Part shown: piece after piece, positions 1 through 6,829 of the stretch
Position numbering within the stretch: position 1 is the first letter of the stretch
How the letters are laid out: each line of letters starts with the position of its first letter
Assembly (NCBI GenBank): GCA_030666935.1
Contig: DAOUWX010000026.1
Location: 1-14,283 of the forward strand
DNA from: Atribacterota bacterium
Lineage (GTDB): Bacteria > Atribacterota > Phoenicimicrobiia > Phoenicimicrobiales > Phoenicimicrobiaceae
Direction of reading: 5' to 3'
Length of the DNA: 14,283 nt
Notes under the pieces: generated by a model
Seen by the model: the letters and a program-made list of their open reading frames with translations, nothing else
Told to the model about the DNA's origin: nothing
Database searches by the model: none
Position numbers and translations under genes: made by a program

Positions 1-11
1 AACCACCTTCA

Positions 12-123
12 CGAGATACGAGATACAAATTTCGTTTTGCGTTTTGCGTTTTGCGTTTTTCGCTATAACTGCCCGCTCTACTATCTTCCTCTTCACTATA
101 TACTAAATACTATATACTATATA
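12..123. repeat. Continuous 16-unit heptad array
   Basis: Sixteen consecutive 7-bp units without a phase break. The words change along the run: CGAGATA at 12 and 19, CAAATTT at 26, CGTTTTG at 33, 40 and 47, CGTTTTT at 54, CGCTATA at 61, three irregular units (68-88), CTCTTCA at 89, then CTATATA and CTAAATA types from 96 to 123. C is the first base of 13 of the 16 units. The array ends 5 bp before the mcsB stop codon. I know of no family for it; the periodicity is directly visible. Confidence 0.85.
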
Positions 124-128
124 CAATC

Positions 129-1202
129 CTATTTGTTAATCTCATTTCTAATCAATACCGCTCTTTGTATATCCCGATCAAAAGGACCTAAATCTTTGCC
201 TGCCAACATCTGCAAATAGGCAGGTTGTATTAGTAACATTAATTTATTTATAATCCCTAAATTAGGATGGGGAATTATCCTTAACCCTACTCCAAACCTT
301 AATTTAGATAAAAGTTCCATTGCTTCCACTGAAGATATGATACGGGCACTATTCAAGATACCGTAAGCTCTCCAGGCTTGATCTTCCAATTGACTTTTAG
401 AATTAGATAATAGTTCTTTCCTTACCTTCTGCTCCTTGTTTATTATTTGTTGATTAACTTTTTCCAAATTGTCAATAATTTCTTCTTCGGAAAGACCTAA
501 AGTAATTTGATTAGAAACCTGAAATAAATTTCCCATTACTTCGGTCCCCTCTCCATAAAATCCTCTCACTACATAACCTATTTTAGATATGGCTTTTAAT
601 ATATCATTTATACCATTTACCATTGCTAGGGCCGGTAGGTGTAACATTATTGAAGCCCTCATCCCGGTTCCTACATTAGTAGGACAGGAAGTTAGATATC
701 CTTCTTTTTCACTAAAGGCATAAGTTACCTTTTTTTCAATTTCATCGTCAATTTTATTAATAAATTTCCAAATATTATTTAGTTGCAACCCTGAAAGTAA
801 ACATTGAATTCGAAAATGGTCTTCTTCGTTAACCATTATACTTAATGTCTCTTTTTGGTTAAAAATACACCCCCGGTAAGGGCGTTTCTCCCGGGCATGG
901 TAAATGCTAACTAGATGTTTTTCCACTAAAAATTGACTCTCCAGAGGAGTCAACTCATCCAATAAAAGTAAATTAGAGTCTTGAAAAAGAGAATCCTCTT
1001 CTATAACCTGCTGGCTAAGCTCAAATATATTTTTTAATTCCGCTTGCTCGGCTCGTGGGGAAAAAGGAATACCTTTTATATTTCGTGCTAATCTGATTCT
1101 CGAACTTATTACTATATCCGATAAAGGGCCTTGCCCGTTAACCCACTTAGCTGAAGATTCTTTCAAATTATTTAATATTATACTTTTATCTTTATTTTGC
1201 AT
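129..1202 (-). CDS. mcsB: Protein-arginine kinase McsB
   Basis: Phosphorylates arginine residues of damaged proteins, marking them for the ClpC/ClpP protease (known for the Firmicutes family). At 357 residues it is full length. Visible phosphagen-kinase features are SSRIRLAR at 33-40, the catalytic-loop NEEDH at 125-129, the SCPTNVGTG segment with the active-site cysteine at 173, and GFYGEGTEVMGN at 214-225. RDIQRA at 343-348 fits the RDxxRA phosphoarginine-binding motif that separates McsB from creatine and arginine kinases. The ATG lies inside the end of mcsA (11-bp overlap), so the two are probably translated from one mRNA. An AAGGAG lies about 15 nt upstream, a long spacing. TAG stop. No clpC follows within the window. 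Confidence 0.97.
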   Translation of the reverse strand: MQNKDKSIILNNLKESSAKWVNGQGPLSDIVISSRIRLARNIKGIPFSPRAEQAELKNIFELSQQVIEEDSLFQDSNLLLLDELTPLESQFLVEKHLVSIYHAREKRPYRGCIFNQKETLSIMVNEEDHFRIQCLLSGLQLNNIWKFINKIDDEIEKKVTYAFSEKEGYLTSCPTNVGTGMRASIMLHLPALAMVNGINDILKAISKIGYVVRGFYGEGTEVMGNLFQVSNQITLGLSEEEIIDNLEKVNQQIINKEQKVRKELLSNSKSQLEDQAWRAYGILNSARIISSVEAMELLSKLRFGVGLRIIPHPNLGIINKLMLLIQPAYLQMLAGKDLGPFDRDIQRAVLIRNEINK

Positions 1203-1725
1203 TTTTTTTCTTTAATACTCCTTCAAGTTTCAATATGTCATCTCTTTTCTTTGCTGCTTTCTCGTACTCTTCCTTTAATACCAGTTCTTGTAATTCCTTC
1301 CTGAGTTGTTTGATTTTACTAATTTTATTTAATTTACCTTTAGATTGCAGCGGAATTTTCCCCACATGTTCACTATTTCCATGCAATCTTCTTAAAAGAG
1401 GGGTTAATTGTCCTCTGAAATCGTGATAACACACGCTACAGCCTAATTTTCCAGATTGTTTAAACTCATCATAGGTTAAATGGCAATTACTGCACTCTAT
1501 CTTTTTACTCGGAATAACCCCTTCCTCTTTATGGTAAAGGTCTATAGCATTTAACAAGTCGGCCAATAGATCATTAATGTCAAACTGGGGAAGAGGAAAT
1601 ATGGAAAATTTATCACTAAAGGTGGAAGCGCAATCTTTGCATAGATGAATTTCTGTTTTTTGTCCTCCAACGATTTTAGTAAAAGTTATGGTAGCTTCTT
1701 TTTTCTTGCATATTTGGCATAACAT
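1192..1725 (-). CDS. mcsA: McsA, zinc-finger/UVR adaptor of McsB
   Basis: Activator of the McsB arginine kinase. The 177 residues show four CxxC pairs (C3/C6, C29/C32, C78/C81, C96/C99), which make two probable zinc sites. A C-terminal UVR motif of about 135-170 (LRKELQELVLKEEYEKAAKKRD region) follows. This is the standard McsA architecture and length. GGAGG lies about 13 nt before the ATG. It is the first gene of a two-gene unit with mcsB and has its own promoter about 60-90 bp upstream. In Bacillus the operon starts with ctsR; here the preceding gene is an unrelated CsoR-type repressor, and I see no CtsR-type direct heptad (GGTCAAA pair) in the upstream gap. Confidence 0.95.
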   Translation of the reverse strand: MLCQICKKKEATITFTKIVGGQKTEIHLCKDCASTFSDKFSIFPLPQFDINDLLADLLNAIDLYHKEEGVIPSKKIECSNCHLTYDEFKQSGKLGCSVCYHDFRGQLTPLLRRLHGNSEHVGKIPLQSKGKLNKISKIKQLRKELQELVLKEEYEKAAKKRDDILKLEGVLKKKNAK

Positions 1726-1784
1726 TGTATCTAATTTTCCTCCAATATTTCTTACTGTCTCCCACTTACTTAAATTCCGTTTAA

Positions 1785-1814
1785 ATTATAATTTATAATA
1801 TAAATAATTGTCAA
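1785..1814 (-). promoter_or_regulatory. Sigma70-type promoter of mcsA-mcsB
   Basis: Read on the minus strand: perfect -35 TTGACA (1809-1814), 18-nt spacer, perfect -10 TATAAT (1785-1790). Predicted start of transcription is near 1778, about 53 nt before the mcsA ATG. The rest of the 1726-1927 gap contains a weak stem-loop (1872-1891) and no repeat array. Confidence 0.75.
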
Positions 1815-1871
1815 TTAATTCGCAGCTTACAGATCCAGGGAGAATTGTTCTTTGAATCATCTTCATTTTAT

Positions 1872-1891
1872 ACCAGCTCTTGATTGCTGGT
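1872..1891. terminator. Weak stem-loop after csoR
   Basis: Six-bp inverted arms ACCAGC (1872-1877) and GCTGGT (1886-1891) with an 8-nt loop, 37-56 nt beyond the csoR stop. On the minus strand it is followed by A-rich rather than T-rich sequence, so it is not a good intrinsic terminator. It may still separate csoR from mcsA transcription. Confidence 0.25.
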
Positions 1892-1927
1892 TTCGGAATT
1901 ATATTTAAGCACTTTGGTACTTATTTC

Positions 1928-2212
1928 TTATCTTATAAACTTCAATATCAATTCCATTACTTCAGTAATCATGACTTGAGAAATATCATCGGAAGAGGTA
2001 GATGAATTAAACCGGGAATTAACATGATTCTCCAAAATTAATTTACTTACTTGATTAAGGGCTGATTTGGCAGCTGACATTTGAACCATAATATCTGAAC
2101 ATGGTCTTTCTTCAATAATCATCCCCTGGATACCCCTGATTTGACCTTCTACCCTTTTTAATCGACTTAATATTTTTATTTTTTCCAATTGACTAAAGTA
2201 TGAATTATTCAT
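1928..2212 (-). CDS. CsoR/RcnR/FrmR-family (DUF156) transcriptional repressor
   Basis: Small all-helical DNA-binding repressor of 94 residues, the usual family length. The family core is plain: LSRLKRVEGQIRGIQGMI (15-32), then C38, then H63 in the ENH segment. In copper-sensing CsoR the ligands are Cys, His 25 residues later, and Cys 4 residues after that. Here C38 and H63 keep that spacing but position 67 is Arg, so the third copper ligand is missing. A Cys-His pair without the last Cys is closer to formaldehyde-sensing FrmR; the effector is therefore uncertain. The ATG has no good Shine-Dalgarno, and an in-frame TAA just upstream excludes a longer protein. A CsoR-type operator in its own promoter indicates autoregulation. 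No copper transporter or formaldehyde gene is adjacent. Confidence 0.9.
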   Translation of the reverse strand: MNNSYFSQLEKIKILSRLKRVEGQIRGIQGMIIEERPCSDIMVQMSAAKSALNQVSKLILENHVNSRFNSSTSSDDISQVMITEVMELILKFIR

Positions 2213-2249
2213 AATGGTGATAATTTATCCTATACCTATTATCCATTTT

Positions 2250-2266
2250 ATACCCTATGGGGGTAT
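2250..2266. promoter_or_regulatory. CsoR-type operator
   Basis: Interrupted palindrome ATACCC - 5 bp - GGGTAT with a G-run in the centre (2250-2266), the A/T-flanked G/C-tract form known for CsoR/RcnR-family operators. It starts 4 bp downstream of the -10 hexamer of the csoR promoter, so a bound repressor would cover the transcription start. It ends 38 bp before the csoR ATG. Confidence 0.75.
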
Positions 2267-2270
2267 ATAA

Positions 2271-2299
2271 ATAATATAACCAAATATCCAAATTGTCAA
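2271..2299 (-). promoter_or_regulatory. Promoter of csoR-like gene
   Basis: Minus strand: -35 TTGACA (2294-2299), 17-nt spacer, -10 TATTAT (2271-2276). The start point would fall inside the adjoining operator, the expected arrangement for an autorepressed gene. Confidence 0.75.
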
Positions 2300-2319
2300 G
2301 CCAAATTAGTATATAATTA

Positions 2320-2645
2320 TCGTGGAGCGTACAGCGTTTAGCATATAGTAAGGAAAGAAAAAGACAAAATACAAAAACCAAATTAGTATATAGTATATGG
2401 TAAAAAAATATAGGAATAATCTTTATTCCTTCTCTTTTGGCGGGAGAATGTTAAGGCGAAGAGAATCAAAATTGTAAATTATGTAAGACAAACATTTCGT
2501 TTATCAAACTATACGCTACACGCTATACGCTAATTCTATACTAACGACTAATATGTTTTGTATTTTTCTTACACTTATTACCCGCACCTATACGCTAAAC
2601 GCTATACGCTACACGCTAAGCTTATTCACTAACGACTAATCAACT
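2320..2645. repeat. Intergenic heptad-repeat island
   Basis: Gene-free stretch between csoR and the Mut7-C gene. Forward C-anchored heptads run at 2509-2529 (CTATACG, CTACACG, CTATACG) and 2588-2615 (CTATACG, CTAAACG, CTATACG, CTACACG). CTAACGA units lie at 2541 and 2629. The left part (about 2327-2350 and 2380-2396) holds the same words in reverse orientation, such as TATAGTATA. A short perfect hairpin with 8-bp arms lies at 2412-2430. No open frame or RNA gene was recognised. Confidence 0.7.
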
Positions 2646-2664
2646 GGCTAACTAAATAATAGCG

Positions 2665-2673
2665 TGATATAAT
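2665..2673 (+). promoter_or_regulatory. Extended -10 promoter candidate for the Mut7-C gene
   Basis: TGATATAAT: a TATAAT hexamer (2668-2673) preceded by TG one base upstream, an extended -10. No recognisable -35. This would give a leader of about 90 nt before the ATG at 2772. Confidence 0.4.
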
Positions 2674-2771
2674 AATTTAGAAATATTTTTTAGTTAATCA
2701 ATGTTTATACAGCAAACAAATCCAATTAAGAAAAACTTAAAATATTTTAAAAATGAGTTTGATATAGAAAA

Positions 2772-3278
2772 ATGATAGAAAATAATAATATTGAAGAAAT
2801 AAAATTTTTAGCTGACAGAATGTTGGGTAAATTAGTCAAATGGCTGCGCGTTTTAGGCTACGATACCTCTTATCCTTCCTTCGATAATGGTTTATCTCTT
2901 ATTTTAATTGCTCGGCAGGAAGGCAGAATACTGCTCACCAGAGACGCTAATTTAATTAAAAGACGAAACATCTGTGATTTCTTGTTCGTAAAGGGTGACC
3001 ACTGGGAAGAACAGTTGGCAGGGATAATAAAGGGATTAAAATTAAAAATTGATCTCAATTCAAAAATATTTTCTCGTTGTTCTCTATGCAACACCCCCAC
3101 TAAAGATGTCGATAAAAAAGAAGTTAAAAATTTTGTCCCTTCTTACGTATTTTCAACTCAAAACAGATTTGTCTATTGCCCTTCTTGTAAGAAATATTAT
3201 TGGAGAGGGACTCACTGGAAAAGAATGACTCAAAAAATTCAAAAACTGTTCCTTAATGAATCAGGGAACGATTCTTAA
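2772..3278 (+). CDS. Mut7-C family PIN-like RNase protein with zinc ribbon
   Basis: A 168-residue protein with the Mut7-C (formerly DUF82) layout. The N-terminal PIN-like nuclease fold begins with FLADRMLGKLVKWLRVLGYDT (conserved Asp15) and contains ILLTRD with Asp58. A C-terminal zinc ribbon carries C103/C106 and C136/C139, ending with WRGTHWKRM. Members are predicted metal-dependent ribonucleases, mostly uncharacterised in bacteria; the substrate is unknown. The start is uncertain: there is no good ribosome binding site before the ATG at 2772, but the alternative ATG at 2820 would cut off the conserved Asp15, so the longer form is preferred. It is one of only two plus-strand genes, convergent with pgk. 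Confidence 0.88.
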   Translation: MIENNNIEEIKFLADRMLGKLVKWLRVLGYDTSYPSFDNGLSLILIARQEGRILLTRDANLIKRRNICDFLFVKGDHWEEQLAGIIKGLKLKIDLNSKIFSRCSLCNTPTKDVDKKEVKNFVPSYVFSTQNRFVYCPSCKKYYWRGTHWKRMTQKIQKLFLNESGNDS

Positions 3279-3305
3279 AGAGTAAATTAAAAACCGTTCC
3301 CTGAT
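3260..3305. terminator. Inverted repeat between convergent Mut7-C gene and pgk
   Basis: Perfect 11-bp arms ATCAGGGAACG (3260-3270) and CGTTCCCTGAT (3295-3305) with a 24-nt loop. The left arm is inside the last codons of the Mut7-C gene, and the right arm ends 18 bp before the pgk stop. There is no immediate T-run on either strand, although a T-rich stretch starts about 15 nt further on the plus side. Its position suggests a bidirectional terminator or mRNA 3'-end structure. Confidence 0.45.
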
Positions 3306-3323
3306 ATTAATTAAAATAAATTT

Positions 3324-4526
3324 TTATTTTTCCGGCAAAACCTCTATACCGGGGAGTTTTTTCCCTCCTAAAAATTCTAAAGAAGCTCCGCCACCGGTAG
3401 AGATATGAGTCATCTTCTCTGTTAATCCGGCTTTATCGATTGCAGCAATAGAATCTCCACCGCCAATTATAGTTACAGCCTCCCCCTGCATATCTGCCAA
3501 TATTTTTGCTATTCTATTTGTTCCCTTGGCATATTTTTCTATCTCAAATACTCCCACTGGCCCATTCCAGAATACAGTCTTTGCCTTTTTAATTTCCTTC
3601 TCAAATTTAACTAAAGACCTTTTACCTAAATCCACCCCGGTACCATCTTTTGGGATATTCTCGACTCTTACCAATTTACTCACTGCCTTTTCTGATACCT
3701 CTTTTATTGCCACTACTAAATCAATAGGTAAAAGTATTTTATTCCCTTTCTCTTCAGCTTCTTTTAACATTTTAAAAACTACTCTTAAATCATATTTCTC
3801 TAATAAAGATTTTCCTACCTCATGTCCTAAAGCAGCTAAACAGGTATAACTCATCCCTCCGGCAATCAATATTTTATCCGCGATAGATAATAAATTCTGA
3901 ACAATTTCAATTTTTCCGGATATCTTTGCTCCTCCCAATACTACCACAAAAGGTCTTTCGGGATTCTCCATCAAATTACTCAACACCTCTATCTCTTTAG
4001 CCATTAAAAATCCGGCATAAGAAGGTAATAACTCTGCCACTCCTACTGTAGAAGCATGGGCTCGATGGGCAGTGCCAAAGGCATCATTTATAAAAATATC
4101 AGCTAAATTAGCCAATGCTTTGGAAAATTCCGGATTATTTTTTTCTTCCTCGGGGTGAAATCTTAAATTTTCTAATAAGACAACTTCACTCTTTTGCAAA
4201 TTTGAGATGACTTTTTCTACTTCTTCTCCGATACAATCATTAGCTTTTTTTACATCTTGTTCTAATAATTCACTCACTCTCCTGGCCACCGGATCTAATC
4301 TTAATTTTTCTATCACTTCCCCTTTAGGCCGACCTAAATGACTCATCAAAATTACTTTAGCTTGATGAGAAATTAAATATTTAATAGTGGAAAGAGCGGC
4401 TTTTATTCTCGTATCATCAGTAATCTCTAATGCTTCGTTTAAGGGGACATTAAAATCTACTCTTACCAGAACCTTTTTACCTTCTAATTGATTGTCCTTT
4501 AAATCTTCGATAGTCTTTTTTTGCAC
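3324..4526 (-). CDS. pgk: Phosphoglycerate kinase
   Basis: Transfers phosphate between 1,3-bisphosphoglycerate and ADP in glycolysis and gluconeogenesis; cytoplasmic. At 400 residues it is full length. Visible motifs are VLVRVDFNVPL (19-29), SHLGRPKG (62-69), LRFHPEE (121-127), NDAFGTAHRAHAS (147-159), GGAKISGK (198-205), FWNGPVGVFE (319-328), GGGDSIAAI (355-363) and STGGGASLE (376-384). Substrate arginines (R40, R66, R122, R155) and the nucleotide-site lysine (K201) are present. The start is GTG at 4526, supported by GGAGG 9 nt upstream. It appears monocistronic: no gap or tpi gene adjoins it, unlike the common gap-pgk-tpi operon. The segment around 223-231 (GGMSYTCLA) departs slightly from the usual GGGMAxTFL form. 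Confidence 0.98.
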   Translation of the reverse strand: MQKKTIEDLKDNQLEGKKVLVRVDFNVPLNEALEITDDTRIKAALSTIKYLISHQAKVILMSHLGRPKGEVIEKLRLDPVARRVSELLEQDVKKANDCIGEEVEKVISNLQKSEVVLLENLRFHPEEEKNNPEFSKALANLADIFINDAFGTAHRAHASTVGVAELLPSYAGFLMAKEIEVLSNLMENPERPFVVVLGGAKISGKIEIVQNLLSIADKILIAGGMSYTCLAALGHEVGKSLLEKYDLRVVFKMLKEAEEKGNKILLPIDLVVAIKEVSEKAVSKLVRVENIPKDGTGVDLGKRSLVKFEKEIKKAKTVFWNGPVGVFEIEKYAKGTNRIAKILADMQGEAVTIIGGGDSIAAIDKAGLTEKMTHISTGGGASLEFLGGKKLPGIEVLPEK

Positions 4527-4610
4527 CTTTTACAACCTCCAATATTTTAAATTAATGTAAAATGTTTTATATTCTATATTTAATTCGTTTGACCTCAACA
4601 AATTTTATTA

Positions 4611-4639
4611 ATTATACAACTAAGCAATTCACTAATCAA
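4611..4639 (-). promoter_or_regulatory. Putative pgk promoter
   Basis: Minus strand: -35 TTGATT (4634-4639), 17-nt spacer, perfect -10 TATAAT (4611-4616). This implies an untranslated leader of about 75-80 nt before the GTG start at 4526. Confidence 0.5.
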
Positions 4640-4701
4640 CGAAATTTGTAGGATTTAGCTTTATAAAAATATACTAAAGAACCTTCACCTGGCAGATCTT
4701 T

Positions 4702-5385
4702 TTATTTAAAAATTGCTGCTAAAAGAGCGGCAACCAGGATAGCAGGTAGTAGATTTCCTATTTTAATCTTTTTTATCTCTAATAATCCAAAGCCTATCCC
4801 TAATATTAAAATTCCTCCCACTGCAGTCATCTCGTTAATTATTTCAGGTGAAAGAAAGTCTTTAATCAATCGGGACAGCAGAGTAATTCCTCCCTGATAT
4901 AAAAAAACCGGAATCGCAGAAAATAATACTCCGATTCCCATAGCCGCAGTAAAAGCGATGGAAGTAAGTCCATCCAATAATGATTTAGTATAAAGTATAT
5001 CCGGATTACCGCTTAAACCCTCTTTTAGGGCACCCATTATAGCCATGGACCCCACACAATATAACAAACTGGCAGTTACAAATCCTTCTACAAATCTTTC
5101 TGAGGTATTATTACTTTTAAATTTTAGCTTAACTCTTTCCCCAAATCTTTCCAAGCTTTCTTCAATACCCATTATCTCCCCAATCACTCCACCAATTACC
5201 AGAGAAAATATCACCAATAATATATTATTAGTTTTAAGGGCCATCTGCATACCTATTAATAAGGAAGCTAACCCCAGGGCTTGCATAACAATCTTTCCAA
5301 TTTTTTCAGGAAACTTACTCTTCAAAATAAATCCCACTGAACACCCTAAAAAAATGGCAATTACATTTACTATAGTTCCTCTCAT
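4702..5385 (-). CDS. DUF554 family integral membrane protein
   Basis: A 227-residue, glycine-rich polytopic membrane protein. It opens with the family's GTIVNVIAIFLGCSVGFIL (residues 3-21). Other family segments are SLLIGMQMAL (41-50), the LLYCVGSMAIMGALKEGL block (107-124), the LLDG segment near 137-140, and a hydrophobic C-terminus (209-226). About six to seven membrane spans are visible. DUF554 (YdfK/YqgA type) proteins have no established substrate; a transport role is only inferred. The ATG at 5385 has an AAAGGA-type ribosome site about 11 nt upstream. Single gene with its own promoter, upstream of and co-oriented with pgk, but the 175-bp gap containing a pgk promoter suggests separate transcripts. 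Confidence 0.9.
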   Translation of the reverse strand: MRGTIVNVIAIFLGCSVGFILKSKFPEKIGKIVMQALGLASLLIGMQMALKTNNILLVIFSLVIGGVIGEIMGIEESLERFGERVKLKFKSNNTSERFVEGFVTASLLYCVGSMAIMGALKEGLSGNPDILYTKSLLDGLTSIAFTAAMGIGVLFSAIPVFLYQGGITLLSRLIKDFLSPEIINEMTAVGGILILGIGFGLLEIKKIKIGNLLPAILVAALLAAIFK

Positions 5386-5435
5386 TAATGAATTATCCTT
5401 TTGAAGAATTTAATATTCTAATTGATACTTTGTTT

Positions 5436-5464
5436 ATTATACCCCAAAATTTAGTAATCGTCAG
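5436..5464 (-). promoter_or_regulatory. Putative promoter of the DUF554 gene
   Basis: Minus strand: -10 TATAAT (5436-5441), 17-nt spacer, -35 CTGACG (5459-5464, four of six matches to TTGACA). Predicted transcription start near 5429, about 45 nt from the ATG. Confidence 0.5.
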
Positions 5465-5502
5465 TATTTTTTAGCGGGCTCGGTGAATCGAACCACTACT
5501 TC

Positions 5503-5564
5503 GACAGGTGAGACGCCTGTCCTGCGGTTTTATATAGATTATTGAGGGCGTATTGCAATACGCC
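5503..5564. repeat. Two GC-rich palindromes
   Basis: First palindrome 5503-5521: arms GACAGG and CCTGTC around GTCTCACC-type sequence. Second palindrome 5547-5564: a perfect 18-bp palindrome, GGCGTATTG plus its complement. Both are much richer in G+C than the surroundings. The first closely matches 13030-13048, so these are dispersed elements. A degenerate piece (CTGTCCTGCG) also occurs at 11614-11623. Confidence 0.75.
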
Positions 5565-5608
5565 TCTACTTCTAAATTTTAACTCCTATTCTGTCTTCCT
5601 TTTCTTTA

Positions 5609-5727
5609 CTATATACTATATACTAAATACTAACGACTATAATTAACTGGTAAACAGGGTAACTGGGTACCTAAATTAACCGGAAGACTAATCCTAATTG
5701 GTCAATGGGTCAATTGGAGAATTGCTG
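5609..5727. repeat. Heptad array followed by octad arrays
   Basis: Heptads in register at 5609-5643: CTATATA twice, CTAAATA, CTAACGA, CTATAAT. Then an 8-bp array at 5646-5669 (ACTGGTAA, ACAGGGTA, ACTGGGTA) and another at 5696-5727 (AATTGGTC, AATGGGTC, AATTGGAG, AATTGCTG). Together with the palindromes this fills the 5386-5755 gap. No gene was seen in it. Confidence 0.8.
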
Positions 5728-5755
5728 AATCACAAATCAAGGAGTAAATGATTAT

Positions 5756-6811
5756 TTGAACGAGTTGATCTTAGATAAAAAAAGATTTCTTAAGGGATTG
5801 TTAATCTCCTTAGTTATAGGAATTATAGTTATTTTAACTATTACTTTTGTTACTATTAACCAGGATACCTGGATAAGTTTATCCTATGTTAACAAAAAAT
5901 ACCTCTTCTTGGCTTTTGTTCTAATGGTCTTTGCTGCAGTGATAGATGCCCTCAGAATAAAAATGACCGCAGAAGTAGTTAATGAAAAAATTACTTTTAC
6001 CGAAGCCCTAAAAGTTTACTATATTAGTAACTTTGCTGGTGGTATAACTCCCTTTCTCTCCGGTACCTTACCCACTCAAATATTTCTATTTAACAAGGAT
6101 ATAAGAAATAAGATGACTTTAGGTAAGGCTACTATGGTTGCCACTATTATGCCTTTGATTAAGACCTTAGTTTTTACCATTTTTACCCCAATCATCTTTT
6201 TTACCTTTAAAAGAACAATTACTAATTACACCATTCTTTCTGCAATCCTTATCAACGGAGCTATCTTAATTTCTCTGTTTTTTCTCTTTTTGTTTATTCT
6301 GACGGCAAGATATCCAGAAAAAATGATAGGGATAATTTTTAAGATTCAGCATTTACCCTGTATCTTAAAATTTTCTAAAAAAGAAACAATATCACACTTC
6401 TTTGATAAGGTAATCCTGGAAATCAAAGAATTTCATAAGAGTTTTTCTCTATTAAAAGAAAATTGGATTAAACTGCTATTATCTACTCTCTATACAATTA
6501 TATTTTGGGGCACTTTTTTCACAACAGCCCCTCTTCTTCTTAGGGGATTTAATCTAAATTTTAACCTTTCCCATGTATTGGTACTGCAAGTTATATTCTA
6601 TTTTATTTTACCTTTTATGCCTACTCCGGGTGGCAGCGGAACAGCAGAAATGGGTTTTGCCTCATTATTTTCTTTCTTTGTACCTCTTCACCTTTTAGGT
6701 CTCTTTGTAGGAGTCTGGAGATTTATAGTCTTTTATTTTAATTTATGTATCGGGGCTATAGTCCTTTTGGTCGAAATTAAAAGGTTAAAAAAGAGGAAAC
6801 GACGACGATAG
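5756..6811 (+). CDS. YbhN/LPG-synthase-TM-like (UPF0104) membrane protein
   Basis: A 351-residue polytopic membrane protein of the lysylphosphatidylglycerol synthase transmembrane superfamily (flippase-like; includes YbhN and AglD-type proteins). Hydrophobic spans are visible near 14-33, 48-66, 128-150, 158-182, 239-262, 272-290 and 313-340. Family signatures are NFAGGITPFLSGTLPTQ (92-108) and MPTPGGSGTAE (288-298). The soluble lysyl-transferase domain of full MprF is absent, so aminoacylation is not expected; lipid or lipid-linked sugar movement is inferred. The start is TTG at 5756 with AAGGAG 11 nt upstream. The only nearby ATG (5748) is in another frame and hits TGA after three codons. 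A basic tail (KRLKKRKRRR) closes the protein. It is convergent with the LiaI-like gene across an 18-bp gap with no terminator seen. Confidence 0.9.
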   Translation: MNELILDKKRFLKGLLISLVIGIIVILTITFVTINQDTWISLSYVNKKYLFLAFVLMVFAAVIDALRIKMTAEVVNEKITFTEALKVYYISNFAGGITPFLSGTLPTQIFLFNKDIRNKMTLGKATMVATIMPLIKTLVFTIFTPIIFFTFKRTITNYTILSAILINGAILISLFFLFLFILTARYPEKMIGIIFKIQHLPCILKFSKKETISHFFDKVILEIKEFHKSFSLLKENWIKLLLSTLYTIIFWGTFFTTAPLLLRGFNLNFNLSHVLVLQVIFYFILPFMPTPGGSGTAEMGFASLFSFFVPLHLLGLFVGVWRFIVFYFNLCIGAIVLLVEIKRLKKRKRRR

Positions 6812-6829
6812 GAAGTAGACATAGAGTAA

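Noticed and set aside
37..219. 60-residue open frame on the plus strand
   Set aside because: It translates the heptad array and then the antisense of mcsB; no ribosome site or family resemblance.
2412..2430. Intrinsic terminator (8-bp AT-rich hairpin with following T-rich stretch)
   Set aside because: The stem is AT-rich and no plus-strand gene lies upstream that it could terminate.
5045..5404. 119-residue plus-strand open frame antisense to the DUF554 gene
   Set aside because: It is the shadow of a well-supported membrane protein gene; its composition is that of a reverse-complement artefact.
5471..5496. tRNA-like TTCGATT on the minus strand
   Set aside because: GGTTCGATTCACC resembles a T-arm, but the stem does not pair in the required register and no acceptor, anticodon or D-arm partner is present.
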